64,000 nt of DNA, taken from contig NZ_CBVI010000118.1 of NCBI RefSeq assembly GCF_000513195.1, positions 1-64,000 of the forward strand, written 5' to 3'. Positions within the stretch are counted from its first letter, which is position 1; each line of letters opens with the position of its first letter. Origin of the DNA: Bacteroides timonensis. Lineage in GTDB: Bacteria > Bacteroidota > Bacteroidia > Bacteroidales > Bacteroidaceae. A program made the translations under genes and the position numbers. This document shows positions 19,224 through 28,302 of this stretch, in pieces. Under the pieces are notes generated by a model. The model had not been told where the DNA came from and searched no databases. It was given only the letters and a program-made list of their open reading frames with translations.

Positions 19224-20189
19224 ATGGATAAAAAGATTTCAATCTCTCAACTAAAAGAGGTTGCCCAGGAAGCCTATGAGCAGGTGAAGGGTAACACCGG
19301 GGGAAAAAATGCCGATTACATCCCCTACCTTGCCAACATCGACAAGAATCTGTTCGGCATCAGCATCTGTCTGATGAACGGACAAACTATTAATATAGGT
19401 GACACTGACTACCGTTTCGGTATAGAATCTGTGTCCAAAGTGCATACAGCCATCCTTATCCTCCGTCAATACGGAGCACAGAAGGTGCTGGATATGATTG
19501 GTGCAGATGCTACAGGATTACCTTTCAACTCAATCATCGCCATCTTACTGGAGAATGATCACCCTTCTACCCCCTTGGTAAATGCAGGTGCCATCTCAGC
19601 ATGTTCCATGGTTGAGCCTGTGGGTAATTCAGATAAGAAATGGGAAGCTATTGTTCAGAATATTACTGATTTGTGCGGTTCAGCTCCACAATTGATTGAT
19701 GAGTTGTATAAGTCGGAAACGGCTACGAACTTCAACAACCGCTCTATTGCATGGTTACTGAAGAACTATAACCGCATCTACGATAATCCGGATATGGCAC
19801 TCGACCTGTACACTCGTCAATGCTCATTGGGTATCACTGCCGGACAACTGGCGATTGCTGCCGGAACCATCGCCAACAGTGGTGTAAACCCTGTCACCAA
19901 GAAAGAAGTGTTTGAAGCTTCATTAGCTCCGAAGATTACTTCCATGATTTCTACCGTAGGCTTCTACGAACATTCAGGTGACTGGATGTACACTGCCGGT
20001 ATACCTGCCAAGAGCGGTGTAGGTGGTGGAGTTATGTCTGTACTGCCTGGTGTATTCGGCGCAGCTGCATTTGCACCTCCTTTGGACGAAGCAGGGAATT
20101 CTGTTAAATCACAACTCGCCATCAAGTATATCATGAACAAATTGGGTTTGGGCGTGTTCAATGGTGACCGTGTGACCATTGTAGAATAA
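19224..20189 (+). CDS. glsA: Glutaminase
   Basis: Hydrolyses L-glutamine to glutamate and ammonia. In this cluster it can both feed glutamate to GadB and release ammonia that buffers acid, as described for E. coli YbaS/GlsA. 321 residues. Catalytic S69-x-x-K72 is in GIESVSKVH; VNAGAISACSM and the Tyr-containing AGIPAKSGVGGG segment of the beta-lactamase-like fold are also present. The start ATG follows gadB by 90 bp, across a hairpin, so co-transcription is likely. Confidence 0.96.
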   Translation: MDKKISISQLKEVAQEAYEQVKGNTGGKNADYIPYLANIDKNLFGISICLMNGQTINIGDTDYRFGIESVSKVHTAILILRQYGAQKVLDMIGADATGLPFNSIIAILLENDHPSTPLVNAGAISACSMVEPVGNSDKKWEAIVQNITDLCGSAPQLIDELYKSETATNFNNRSIAWLLKNYNRIYDNPDMALDLYTRQCSLGITAGQLAIAAGTIANSGVNPVTKKEVFEASLAPKITSMISTVGFYEHSGDWMYTAGIPAKSGVGGGVMSVLPGVFGAAAFAPPLDEAGNSVKSQLAIKYIMNKLGLGVFNGDRVTIVE

Positions 20190-20255
20190 AGAACAATCTC
20201 TCTTTTTCATAAATAAAAGGCGTCGTCAGTCCGGAGAGGATAGGCGGCGCTTGTA

Positions 20256-20285
20256 CTTTTCTTTTGTCTTAAGACAAAAGAAAAG
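20256..20285. repeat. Perfect 30-bp palindrome
   Basis: CTTTTCTTTTGTCTT is followed directly by its exact reverse complement with no loop. It lies 66 bp after the glsA stop and could act as a terminator or a protein-binding dyad. Its left side is T-rich and its right side A-rich. Confidence 0.65.
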
Positions 20286-20392
20286 ATACCAAAGAAAAAC
20301 TCAAGGCTGCACTTCCGGTGCTACTCCGGTACTGCCATCCGCAGACGGGGCTCGAACTCGCTTCGCTCAAACAGATCGCCCCTTACCTGCGT

Positions 20393-20775
20393 CTGACAGC
20401 ACCTACGCTTACGCACCTACAGTGAGGCCGGGAGACCATGCGGCGTAAAGTAAGTCACTTCCTATTATGGAAATTCTGTTTACCCCAAATGGTAACTTTG
20501 TTAACCCCACACAGTAACTCCATTTACATGCCGAGGTAAAGGTCGTTACATACCGAGGTAAAGAGCGTTACAATAAGTGGTAAAGGTCGTTACATACGGC
20601 AGTAAATGCTTTTACATTAGGCAGTAAACAGTCGGTAAATGTTATCTATTGATTATCAACAAACTAACAAAATCTCATCAGTAATCTATCATCCATTTCC
20701 GTACAAACACAAACTAATCCCCCACCGCGCAGCCCTCCGGCATAGGCGCAGGTGCGTAAGCGTAAGCACTGTCAG
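20393..20775. repeat. 26-bp imperfect inverted arms bracketing the 22-bp array
   Basis: Bases 20393-20418 and 20750-20775 match as inverted copies at 23 of 26 positions; both contain TACGCTTACGCACCT or its complement. Between them lies the eight-unit palindromic array. Just before the left arm, CGGGGCTCGAACTCGCTTCGC is GC-rich and unlike coding sequence. The 600-bp glsA/channel gap therefore looks like a structured element, not an empty spacer. Confidence 0.55.
20470..20640. repeat. Eight palindromic units at an exact 22-bp period
   Basis: The core GTAA-N6-TTAC or a close variant begins at 20470, 20492, 20514, 20536, 20558, 20580, 20602 and 20624, each 22 bases apart. The four central copies are most alike (GTAAAGGTCGTTAC, GTAAAGAGCGTTAC, GTAAAGGTCGTTAC, GTAAATGCTTTTAC); the outer ones are degraded. 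No spacers of CRISPR length occur. Confidence 0.75.
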
Positions 20776-20789
20776 GCACACACACAACA

Positions 20790-21518
20790 TTACTTTATAT
20801 CCCCTCCCTGCAACTCCTTATAATACTCTTGTTTCTCCTGGTTCCTCCTCTGCACCAGACTCGTCACATACACCGTAAATATCGGAAACATCATCATCCC
20901 CAATGCTGCCAGCAGAACTGACAGTACACGCCCCGTCACCGTCACAGCAATAATATTGGAACCAACTGTCGTTACATCCATAAACGCCCACCACAAAGCA
21001 TCCCCATAGCCTGTAACTAATGTATTCGCCCCATGCTCCATAACATAAAAAGCCAGACTGGAGAAATAAACCGTAGCAAGCAAAGTCGTAAGGTAAGTAA
21101 CAAACAGACCGGATGCCTTATTATACGTCAGCCACCCCACCACAATGGCCAATGCATAACCACCGCGCACTAAAGGAATAAAACGCAATAAGTAAGTGAT
21201 TTCTTCTGAAAACGTCCATCCTGCCCAGGAAATAATGCTCTGGTAAGGAATGGCTACCAGAAGAAATACGAAGTGAGTGGCAAAATAACGTCCTTTATGC
21301 TTTGCTAAAAACCACTCCAAAATGAAGTCCAGCAAAAACAATACGCACACGGCAAACTGAACCTTCATAAATACCGTCTGAGTATAGAAAGGAATACCCT
21401 TGAATGTATCTACTGAAATACTAACCACTAAAAATAACGAAAGTAACAGAATCACAATGTGTAAGACACCATAAATTCCCTTCTCTCGTAATGCAAATTC
21501 TGAAAGAGCCATTTTCAT
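20790..21518 (-). CDS. Ion-channel family membrane protein with non-canonical pore
   Basis: A 242-residue protein with six hydrophobic segments, a re-entrant pore helix (DALWWAFMDVTTVG) and a last TM rich in Gly/Met, the architecture of a voltage-gated-like potassium channel subunit. The selectivity filter should read TTVGYGD but reads TTVGSN, so potassium selectivity is doubtful. It lies between glsA and gadC on the opposite strand, convergent with glsA. In this setting, charge compensation during acid stress is a reasonable guess. The S4-like segment is only weakly basic. Confidence 0.8.
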   Translation of the reverse strand: MKMALSEFALREKGIYGVLHIVILLLSLFLVVSISVDTFKGIPFYTQTVFMKVQFAVCVLFLLDFILEWFLAKHKGRYFATHFVFLLVAIPYQSIISWAGWTFSEEITYLLRFIPLVRGGYALAIVVGWLTYNKASGLFVTYLTTLLATVYFSSLAFYVMEHGANTLVTGYGDALWWAFMDVTTVGSNIIAVTVTGRVLSVLLAALGMMMFPIFTVYVTSLVQRRNQEKQEYYKELQGGDIK

Positions 21519-21708
21519 AATAATACCTATTATTTATTCTGATTTAATATATTACTGATTTCTGCCTGATTGCCCTAAAACGTCTTGCACAAGGCATTTG
21601 TTTAAGTGTTAATTTACCAACTTTCACTTTATCCTCGAAAACAACTCCACCGGGTCGTTGTTATAGAGACTGATTTTAAAACATATTTTTCACCTAAAAC
21701 CTTAACTT

Positions 21709-23298
21709 ATGGCAAATATTAAACAAACAGTGAAGCTGGGTGTGTTCACCCTCGCAATCATGAATGTAACGGCAGTAGTATCCCTACGTGGACTACCTGC
21801 CGAGGCCGTGTACGGAATGAGTTCGGCCTTTTACTATTTATTTGCAGCTATCGTATTCCTTATACCGACATCACTTGTCGCTGCGGAATTGGCTGCAATG
21901 TTCCAGGACAAACAAGGTGGTGTGTTCCGCTGGGTAGGAGAAGCCTACGGTAAGCGGCTCGGTTTCCTTGCCATCTGGGTGCAATGGATTGAAAGTACCA
22001 TCTGGTACCCCACCGTATTGACATTCGGTGCCGTATCCATCGCCTTCATCGGAATGAACGACGCGCACGATATGTCGTTGGCAAGTAACAAGTACTACAC
22101 ACTCGCCGTAGTGCTCATCATCTACTGGCTCGCCACTTTCATCTCATTGAAAGGTATGGGATGGGTAGGTAAGGTAGCCAAAGTCGGCGGTATGGTTGGT
22201 ACCATTATTCCGGCAGCCTTACTGATTATCCTGGGCATCATTTATCTGGCTACAGGCGGACATTCCAATCTGGACTTCCACAGCAGCTTCTTCCCCGATC
22301 TGACGAACTTCGACAACGTCGTACTCGCCGCAAGTATCTTCCTCTTTTATGCCGGTATGGAAATGGGCGGTATCCACGTTAAGGATATAGAAAACCCCTC
22401 CAAGAATTATCCGAAAGCAGTATTTATCGGTGCAGCTATCACAGTTATCATTTTCGTACTGGGTACTTTCGCACTGGGTGTTATCATTCCGGCCAAAGAC
22501 ATCAGTCTGACACAAAGCTTGCTGGTTGGTTTCGACAATTACTTCAAGTACATCCATGCTTCCTGGTTATCACCGATCATCGCTATTGCTCTTGCATTCG
22601 GTGTGCTGGCAGGTGTATTGACTTGGGTTGCCGGTCCGTCCAAAGGTATTTTTGCCGTAGGTAAGGCAGGTTATATGCCCCCGTTCTTCCAGAAGACAAA
22701 CAAACTGGGTGTACAGAAGAACATCCTGTTCGTACAAGGTGGTGCTGTAACAGTATTAAGCCTCTTGTTCGTAGTAATGCCTTCCGTACAGAGTTTCTAT
22801 CAGATCCTGTCACAGTTGACAGTAGTTCTTTACCTTATCATGTATATGTTGATGTTTACAGGAGCTATCGTATTGCGTTACAAGATGAAGAAGTTGAACC
22901 GTCCGTTCCGTATCGGTAAGGGTGGTAACGGTTTGATGTGGTTCATCGGCGGACTCGGTTTCTGTGGTTCTCTGTTGGCATTCATCCTGAGCTTTATCCC
23001 GCCCAGTCAGATTTCAACGGGTAGCAATACAGTTTGGTTCTCCGTATTGATTATCGGTGCCATCGTTGTAGTGGCAGCTCCGTTCATCATTTACGCTTGC
23101 AAGAAACCGACTTGGGTTGATCCGAATACTAACTTCGAGCCCTTCCATTGGGAAGAACAACCAAAAGTTGCAGCAAACGCAGCAACAGCCACTGCAACAG
23201 CAGCAGGCACAACAAGCACAGCTACGGCAACACCAACTGCAAATCCTACCGTAAATCCAACTAGTACAACAAATAATTCCGGTACACCTAAATCATAG
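21709..23298 (+). CDS. gadC: Glutamate/GABA antiporter
   Basis: APC-superfamily exchanger that imports glutamate and exports the GABA made by GadB, completing the proton-consuming cycle. 529 residues with 12 hydrophobic segments. The N-terminal MNVTAVVSLRGLPAEAVYG region is typical of GadC, including the unwound TM1 motif. The tail after about residue 475 is low-complexity Ala/Thr/Asn, unlike the folded C-plug of E. coli GadC, so pH gating may differ. A strong terminator follows at 23319. Confidence 0.93.
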   Translation: MANIKQTVKLGVFTLAIMNVTAVVSLRGLPAEAVYGMSSAFYYLFAAIVFLIPTSLVAAELAAMFQDKQGGVFRWVGEAYGKRLGFLAIWVQWIESTIWYPTVLTFGAVSIAFIGMNDAHDMSLASNKYYTLAVVLIIYWLATFISLKGMGWVGKVAKVGGMVGTIIPAALLIILGIIYLATGGHSNLDFHSSFFPDLTNFDNVVLAASIFLFYAGMEMGGIHVKDIENPSKNYPKAVFIGAAITVIIFVLGTFALGVIIPAKDISLTQSLLVGFDNYFKYIHASWLSPIIAIALAFGVLAGVLTWVAGPSKGIFAVGKAGYMPPFFQKTNKLGVQKNILFVQGGAVTVLSLLFVVMPSVQSFYQILSQLTVVLYLIMYMLMFTGAIVLRYKMKKLNRPFRIGKGGNGLMWFIGGLGFCGSLLAFILSFIPPSQISTGSNTVWFSVLIIGAIVVVAAPFIIYACKKPTWVDPNTNFEPFHWEEQPKVAANAATATATAAGTTSTATATPTANPTVNPTSTTNNSGTPKS

Positions 23299-23318
23299 GG
23301 GCGTAATCGGAAAACATG

Positions 23319-23357
23319 AAAATGGGACTGTACAGATTGACGTACAGCCCCATTTTT
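23319..23357 (+). terminator. Rho-independent terminator after gadC
   Basis: AAATGGGACTGTAC and GTACAGCCCCATTT pair as a 14-bp stem with one mismatch around an 8-base loop, followed by TTTTTT. It may also serve the convergent gene ending at 23441. Confidence 0.85.
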
Positions 23358-23440
23358 TATTTTGGATGGTAAGAAAGCGGTTTGTTTGGGACGAATTTCA
23401 TTCCCTCTATTCAAAAAATTCGTCCCATATAGCTAAATTC

Positions 23441-24382
23441 TTATTCCTTTAGCGCATTCCACGCTCTTCTATATCCTTCCGTCAGTTCCTGCATGACCTC
23501 AGCAACCGTCTCTATCTGTTTACCGTAAAGTAGTGCAGAAGCCTGGCCAATCTCCAGTTCTCCCTCTTCCAGATCTCCATAGAAAATACCTTTCTTGGCA
23601 CGTCCATGAGCCAGAAGAATACGAAGTTCATCTTGTGTAGCCCCCACGGCTTCGGCTGCCTCTACAGCGTCACGGAAATTATTCCGCACCAAACGTACCG
23701 GAGCAAGCTTCTTCAACAATAACCGGGTATCCCCCTCCTGCAAACGCAGACAATATTCCTTGAAATATTCATGAGCTGAACTTTCCTGAGTCAATGCAAA
23801 ACGCGTACCTATTTGTACTCCTTCTGCTCCCAGCACACGGGCAGCAAGCATAGCCTCACCCGTAGCAATTCCTCCGGCAGCAATCAATGGTAAGGTAGTA
23901 GCGGCACGCACGGCAGGTATCAGGCACAAAGTGGTAGTCTCTTCCCTTCCGTTATGCCCACCGGCCTCGAAGCCCTCAGCAACAACAGCATCCACACCCG
24001 CCTCTTCGGCCTTCATCGCAAAGCGGGAAGAACTGACCACATGCACCACTGTCACTCCCCGCTCTTTCAGCCATCCCGTCCATTTGGCAGGGCTTCCGGC
24101 GGAAGTGAAAACTATATTGACTCCTTCCTCTACCACTATCTGCATGATTTCTTCAATCTGTGGATACATCAATGGAATATTGACTCCAAAAGGATTATGT
24201 GTAGCAGCATGGCATTTACGGATATGCTCACGTAACGTTTCAGGATGCATGGAACCTGCTCCAAGCAAGCCCAGTCCACCCGCATTACTTACTGCCGACG
24301 CTAAGCGCCAGCCACTGCACCAAACCATACCACCTTGGATTATTGGATATCGAATTCCGAAAAGGGAAGTAATTCTGTTCAT
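23441..24382 (-). CDS. Nitronate monooxygenase / FabK-like FMN oxidoreductase
   Basis: A 313-residue TIM-barrel flavoprotein of the 2-nitropropane dioxygenase group. FMN/phosphate-binding segments IPLIAAGGIATGEAMLAA and LGAEGVQIGTRF are clear, as is the N-terminal YPIIQGGMVW. The family includes nitronate detoxifying enzymes and the enoyl-ACP reductase FabK, and sequence alone does not decide. The EAGGHNG motif around residue 142, with its conserved His, is present in both. Monocistronic. Confidence 0.88.
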   Translation of the reverse strand: MNRITSLFGIRYPIIQGGMVWCSGWRLASAVSNAGGLGLLGAGSMHPETLREHIRKCHAATHNPFGVNIPLMYPQIEEIMQIVVEEGVNIVFTSAGSPAKWTGWLKERGVTVVHVVSSSRFAMKAEEAGVDAVVAEGFEAGGHNGREETTTLCLIPAVRAATTLPLIAAGGIATGEAMLAARVLGAEGVQIGTRFALTQESSAHEYFKEYCLRLQEGDTRLLLKKLAPVRLVRNNFRDAVEAAEAVGATQDELRILLAHGRAKKGIFYGDLEEGELEIGQASALLYGKQIETVAEVMQELTEGYRRAWNALKE

Positions 24383-24563
24383 AGTCTCCTACATTTAGGT
24401 ATTATTAAGGAAGAAACAAGAAAAAAGGGCGAAAGGTTCGGAAGAAAAGGCGATATGTCATAAAAACTACACCCGGAAATACGAATATACAATATACGCA
24501 GAACCGGGTGCACAAATTATACAATGAAGAATTAGACAATTATCCCTATCATAAATCTTTTCC

Positions 24564-25247
24564 TTAATTCTTAATCGCCTTGACAGGTTCTTTACCCCGC
24601 ACCGTTACCGAGTCCCCGTATGCACGCAACACTTCCAGCGTACGGGCACGGCGCTTACGCCCCTTGACGTTCCAGAATTCTTTTGTAAAAGGTGCCATAA
24701 AATCACCGGAGAAGCCAGAACCGCCACTGGCACCCTGCCAGCTCCCTACGGCCATATTATTGGCCCGTTCCGTTACGCGGTAGCGCATTCCGGTTGCCTC
24801 TATTTCATCTATACTTTTCCGGAGACCTTTATCTAAAGGACTCTTTGCCCAATCGGAATAAATGCGAAGTATTTTAAGTTCATAGAAAGGATCCCCTCGC
24901 CACGTGTCCTTATCTATTTTAATCTTCTTCTGATACACCGGGTCCCAATTGTACTTCGTAGTTGCAGTATACGGGCGCAAGGTAAGAACAACTTTCTTCT
25001 TCGGTGTATTTGGTATTTCGGGAAGTGTTGTGTTGAAATCCAGCCATTGTTTCTCCATCGATATCTGCTGTTTGCCCAGAGGTTCCTGTACTCCCATCTC
25101 TTTCAGAACTTCCGGATTCAGCTTAATCTCTCCTTCTCCATCCAGCAGACGGTGCAATCGCAGAGAGTCCTGAGGTGTCCAGTTCTGAGCGCAAACGGGA
25201 AGGACTACTACTAAAAGCAGTCCGATTATAGTGCAATATTTTCTCAT
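24564..25247 (-). CDS. Secreted Bacteroidales protein, probably DUF4858
   Basis: 227 residues with a signal peptide (CTIIGLLLVVVLPVCAQ) and no TM afterwards. I recognise the general form as a Bacteroides-restricted family, most likely DUF4858, but that name is from memory. No catalytic motif is visible; the C-terminus is Arg/Lys-rich (KGRKRRARTLEVLR). It is the last gene of a run that starts with an ECF sigma factor at 27489, with 12 bp to the next gene upstream, so it is probably part of that regulon. Confidence 0.65.
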   Translation of the reverse strand: MRKYCTIIGLLLVVVLPVCAQNWTPQDSLRLHRLLDGEGEIKLNPEVLKEMGVQEPLGKQQISMEKQWLDFNTTLPEIPNTPKKKVVLTLRPYTATTKYNWDPVYQKKIKIDKDTWRGDPFYELKILRIYSDWAKSPLDKGLRKSIDEIEATGMRYRVTERANNMAVGSWQGASGGSGFSGDFMAPFTKEFWNVKGRKRRARTLEVLRAYGDSVTVRGKEPVKAIKN

Positions 25248-25259
25248 TTATTTATTTTC

Positions 25260-25802
25260 TTACCACCACATATATCCGCTTCCACAAAGCGGTTCATCAT
25301 AACAAGGGTCTATGGTCCACATCGTACGGGGGTATTTGCGGTTTTCCCACCAGCGGCGATAACGGGCGGAAGCATCCAGAACTTCATCATCCGATAAGAA
25401 GTAAATGCCTTCGTAATTCTCTGCATCCACATGTACCATTTTGCACCCCATCGAAGCATTCTGCCCCAGACGGATTGTTTCTACTGTCCACAAAATACAC
25501 TCGCCTAAACGAAGCTTGCCACCTGCGGAATAAGAAACCGGAGCCAACGGGAAAGAAGGGATTACCGTTAAATCTTCGGCATACTTCAACAAGTCCCCTA
25601 TGTCATCAACAGTAAACCGGGGAATAGTGTTCAGACCTTCCGGACTTTCGACAGAGTATTTTCCAGCTTTTAGTTGCTTGACGAATAAATCCACGTCAGG
25701 ATTATTGTAGTCCAACGTCTCTTCCGTACATGATACAAAAGAAAGAGAAAAAAAGAATATCAAAATGGCCATTACGGCACGTATATTAGAAATTGCTTTC
25801 AT
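25260..25802 (-). CDS. Bacteroidales lipoprotein, probably DUF4943
   Basis: 180 residues. A lipoprotein signal ends at the lipobox VSCTEET, so the mature protein is anchored in a membrane. The body (NPDVDLFVKQLKAGKY, then TVDDIGDLLKYAEDL) resembles DUF4943 as I remember it; function unknown. It sits 18 bp after the beta-barrel gene and 12 bp before the next, in the ECF sigma operon. Confidence 0.65.
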   Translation of the reverse strand: MKAISNIRAVMAILIFFFSLSFVSCTEETLDYNNPDVDLFVKQLKAGKYSVESPEGLNTIPRFTVDDIGDLLKYAEDLTVIPSFPLAPVSYSAGGKLRLGECILWTVETIRLGQNASMGCKMVHVDAENYEGIYFLSDDEVLDASARYRRWWENRKYPRTMWTIDPCYDEPLCGSGYMWW

Positions 25803-25820
25803 TGTTGCATTGTATTAAGG

Positions 25821-26951
25821 TTAATATGTCATACGAACACCGCAAAGTAGATTAAGGTTCGTTGGACGCTCCGTTCGCAGCGTTTTTGTTTGCGAATCCG
25901 TATCAAAATGATGAGATACCGTAGGCTCTGCAAACAGAGCAATCCGGTCGTTCAACTTATAACGGACTCCCAGACCTGCCGCAATGGAAAGTTGTATAGG
26001 CTCTGCTCCAAAACCATTGTCCCCGGCTCCGGCTATGCATTTCTCGGCAGCACCACCCAATGTAGCGTAAAAGTCTACTTTAGAATTGCTTGCCAGCACC
26101 GCATTCAGTTTTACCGGAACAGCCAGTGTGTGTATCGTATGGTCTCCGTCAAGACGGTTGTATTGCAAACCTGCCTCCAGAGAAAAATGTTTGTTCAAAC
26201 GACGTTCAGCAGAAACTCCTGCGGTGAACGGCATCCCGAAATCCCCCTTTGGCAACGCTGTACCTATACCTGCTTTGAAAGCCCATTTTTTAGCAGAACC
26301 ACCCGCATTGGCAATGGGGAGCGCCTTATCGGAATCTGAGCCAAGCTCTGTATTTGTAGCTGCGGGATCAGTAGCCGTGGCACGATGATTATTTTCATTC
26401 CTTGATGAAGCTGTTTGACCATACATTCCGTTACCTTGGTGGTGATTGCCATATACGCGTTGGGAAATTGTAATGGAGACAGTGACTGATACAGTCTCTT
26501 CATCATCACCATTCGCAGCAAGTATGCCTCCGGATGATACTGGTACAGGATTCTTATGACCAGGATTTTGCGCTGTAGGTTTAGTCTCATGAATAGAGGG
26601 GAACTTTTCCTGCACCACATCTCCATTCAAGTTACCTTCCGGTGTCAGCGTAGCCACCTTGGTGAATGCTTCCTGAATCTCATCTTTCGGAGAGAAATAC
26701 CAGAATGCAGCGGAAGCAGCTCCAAGCACTAATACTACAGAAGCAGCCGCAGCCACCCGGTAGAAGCGTGGAGTAAGGACGGAACGTTTCTGCTTCTGTC
26801 CGAAAGCAACAGCTGCAGAAGTATTGGTTGCATCGGTTCCAACTCTTGACAGGTCGCCTTTCAGCTCCTCCCAAAAGCCATCCCGCACCGTCATCTCTGC
26901 ACCAGAGAGGCGACTGCGGAACAAACCGGTTATTTCATCATTTCCTTTCAT
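25821..26951 (-). CDS. Membrane-anchored beta-barrel protein next to an ECF sigma factor
   Basis: 376 residues: a soluble N-terminal part, one TM helix (VAAAASVVLVLGAASAAFWY, about 63-84), a long Ser/Thr/Asn-rich linker, then about 160 residues like the OmpA/porin-type outer-membrane beta-barrel (KWAFKAGIGTALPKGDFG to the final RMTY). The start overlaps the end of the ECF sigma gene by 14 bp. A protein crossing from cytoplasm to cell surface beside an ECF factor suggests an anti-sigma role for the N-terminal part, which is my inference. Confidence 0.7.
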   Translation of the reverse strand: MKGNDEITGLFRSRLSGAEMTVRDGFWEELKGDLSRVGTDATNTSAAVAFGQKQKRSVLTPRFYRVAAAASVVLVLGAASAAFWYFSPKDEIQEAFTKVATLTPEGNLNGDVVQEKFPSIHETKPTAQNPGHKNPVPVSSGGILAANGDDEETVSVTVSITISQRVYGNHHQGNGMYGQTASSRNENNHRATATDPAATNTELGSDSDKALPIANAGGSAKKWAFKAGIGTALPKGDFGMPFTAGVSAERRLNKHFSLEAGLQYNRLDGDHTIHTLAVPVKLNAVLASNSKVDFYATLGGAAEKCIAGAGDNGFGAEPIQLSIAAGLGVRYKLNDRIALFAEPTVSHHFDTDSQTKTLRTERPTNLNLLCGVRMTY

Positions 26952-27489
26952 ACTCTGTATATTCTTTAATTCTTTTTGCTAACAAATTTTTGGCGCGATG
27001 CAGTTGCGAGGTGGATGAATGTACTTTAATCCCAAGCATTTCCGCTATCTCCTTGTGCGATTTCTCTTCAAACACGTACAAGTTGAAAACGGTTCGGCAT
27101 CCATCGGGTAATTCTGCCACAAATGCCATCAACTGCTGTTCAGAGAGGCGGCTACCACTGTCGGCTATACTTGCCTCGTCGGGTATGTCGGGCAATTGTT
27201 CCTCGTTCACCACCAGCTGGGTGATGCGTTTCTGCTTTCGCAGATAATCTATTGCCTGTGTCACCATTACTCTTGTCACCCACGTTGCCAGTGCACATTC
27301 GCCCCGGAAAGTGAAATGGGTGAAGATTTTGATAAACCCATCGTGCAGTACGTCATGCGCGGCATCTTCATCGCCCGTATAGCGGTAGCATACCGCAAGC
27401 ATCTGCTTGGAATAAAGGGTATACAATTCCTTACGTGCGGAATCCTTTCCTGCCCGGCAGCCCTCTATCAGTTCTATTTCATTTTCCAA
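26938..27489 (-). CDS. ECF-family RNA polymerase sigma factor
   Basis: 183 residues. Region 2 spans about 25-90 (YRYTGDEDAAHDVLHDGFIK) and region 4 about 125-178, with the helix-turn-helix EEKSHKEIAEMLGIKVHSST. It is the first gene of a four-gene run on the minus strand, overlapping the next gene, and probably directs expression of that run. No sequence outside sigma2/sigma4 is present. Confidence 0.93.
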   Translation of the reverse strand: MENEIELIEGCRAGKDSARKELYTLYSKQMLAVCYRYTGDEDAAHDVLHDGFIKIFTHFTFRGECALATWVTRVMVTQAIDYLRKQKRITQLVVNEEQLPDIPDEASIADSGSRLSEQQLMAFVAELPDGCRTVFNLYVFEEKSHKEIAEMLGIKVHSSTSQLHRAKNLLAKRIKEYTEYERK

Positions 27490-27597
27490 TGTCAGTGCTA
27501 TTTTTTACGGACGCCTCTTCGCGTCGTTTGTTAGTTAGACGCAGCTTTCCGTAGAATGCTGCAATGTTATATCTAAAAAGAAGTTAAAGAATGGAGA

Positions 27598-28296
27598 TTA
27601 TTTATACTTTGCTTTCAATGTCTGTATTTGCTTGTCAAGCACCTCATCCAGTTCATCAAATTCTTCCCAGTATAAGAAGCCGGGTACCATTATGACAAAA
27701 TTGACAAATTGATCATTACTTATAAGAAATGAGATTTGATCCAGCAGGTTATTGTTAGTTTTTAAAGCAAACTTAAAATTCCTGGACATGGCAAGTTTCA
27801 TAATGACATCCGTTTTTGCTGCATAGTAATCACTGACATCTTTCTTCCGCCTTCCCAACTCAAAATAGGTTTGCAATACATCCTGCAACAAACGCTTGTC
27901 AGAAATATACTGCATCAACGAAGAACCTTTCAAGACATCCAATGCATCGGTTTTATAAGAGAGTTCACTCATATTATTGAAAAGCTTGTCATACTTACTT
28001 AAAGTATCCGCCGGTATTCGCGATATATCCATTTTATGCTCTATTAGCAAAGAACTCATGTTCCTGTCTATATCCAACAAGTGCTTTATATTGCGCAGTT
28101 CCTTTCTGTTATACTCCAATTCTTCCGTCACCAGTTGCATCGCGGCCCGCACCTCTTTTTGACGACTATGCTCCGTAACCTTATCGCTTCCCCAAAAGGT
28201 AACGATAATACCTGCCGCCACAATACTGAACTGACGGAAATAGTCTCCCAATCTCCAGCCTTTAATCGTAGACTTTATCTTATCTATATTTCCCAT
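27598..28296 (-). CDS. Single-TM membrane protein, paralogue of the next gene upstream
   Basis: 232 residues. After a short basic start (IKSTIKGWRLGDYFRQ) comes one TM segment (IVAAGIIVTFWGSDKV), then an alpha-helical extracytoplasmic domain. It is clearly related to the protein at 28303-29013, with the same layout and shared words such as LLxEHxM near the middle and DxLKxSxLMQxISDK. Function unknown; the fold of the tail looks similar to the DUF6090 group but I cannot confirm that. The two genes are 6 bp apart and co-directional. Confidence 0.65.
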   Translation of the reverse strand: MGNIDKIKSTIKGWRLGDYFRQFSIVAAGIIVTFWGSDKVTEHSRQKEVRAAMQLVTEELEYNRKELRNIKHLLDIDRNMSSLLIEHKMDISRIPADTLSKYDKLFNNMSELSYKTDALDVLKGSSLMQYISDKRLLQDVLQTYFELGRRKKDVSDYYAAKTDVIMKLAMSRNFKFALKTNNNLLDQISFLISNDQFVNFVIMVPGFLYWEEFDELDEVLDKQIQTLKAKYK

Positions 28297-28302
28297 AAGT
28301 AT

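Noticed and set aside
20470..20640. CRISPR array
   Set aside because: The period is 22 bp with a degenerate palindromic core and no spacers of 25-40 unique bases; no cas genes nearby. The same applies to 41717-41826 and 50335-50422.
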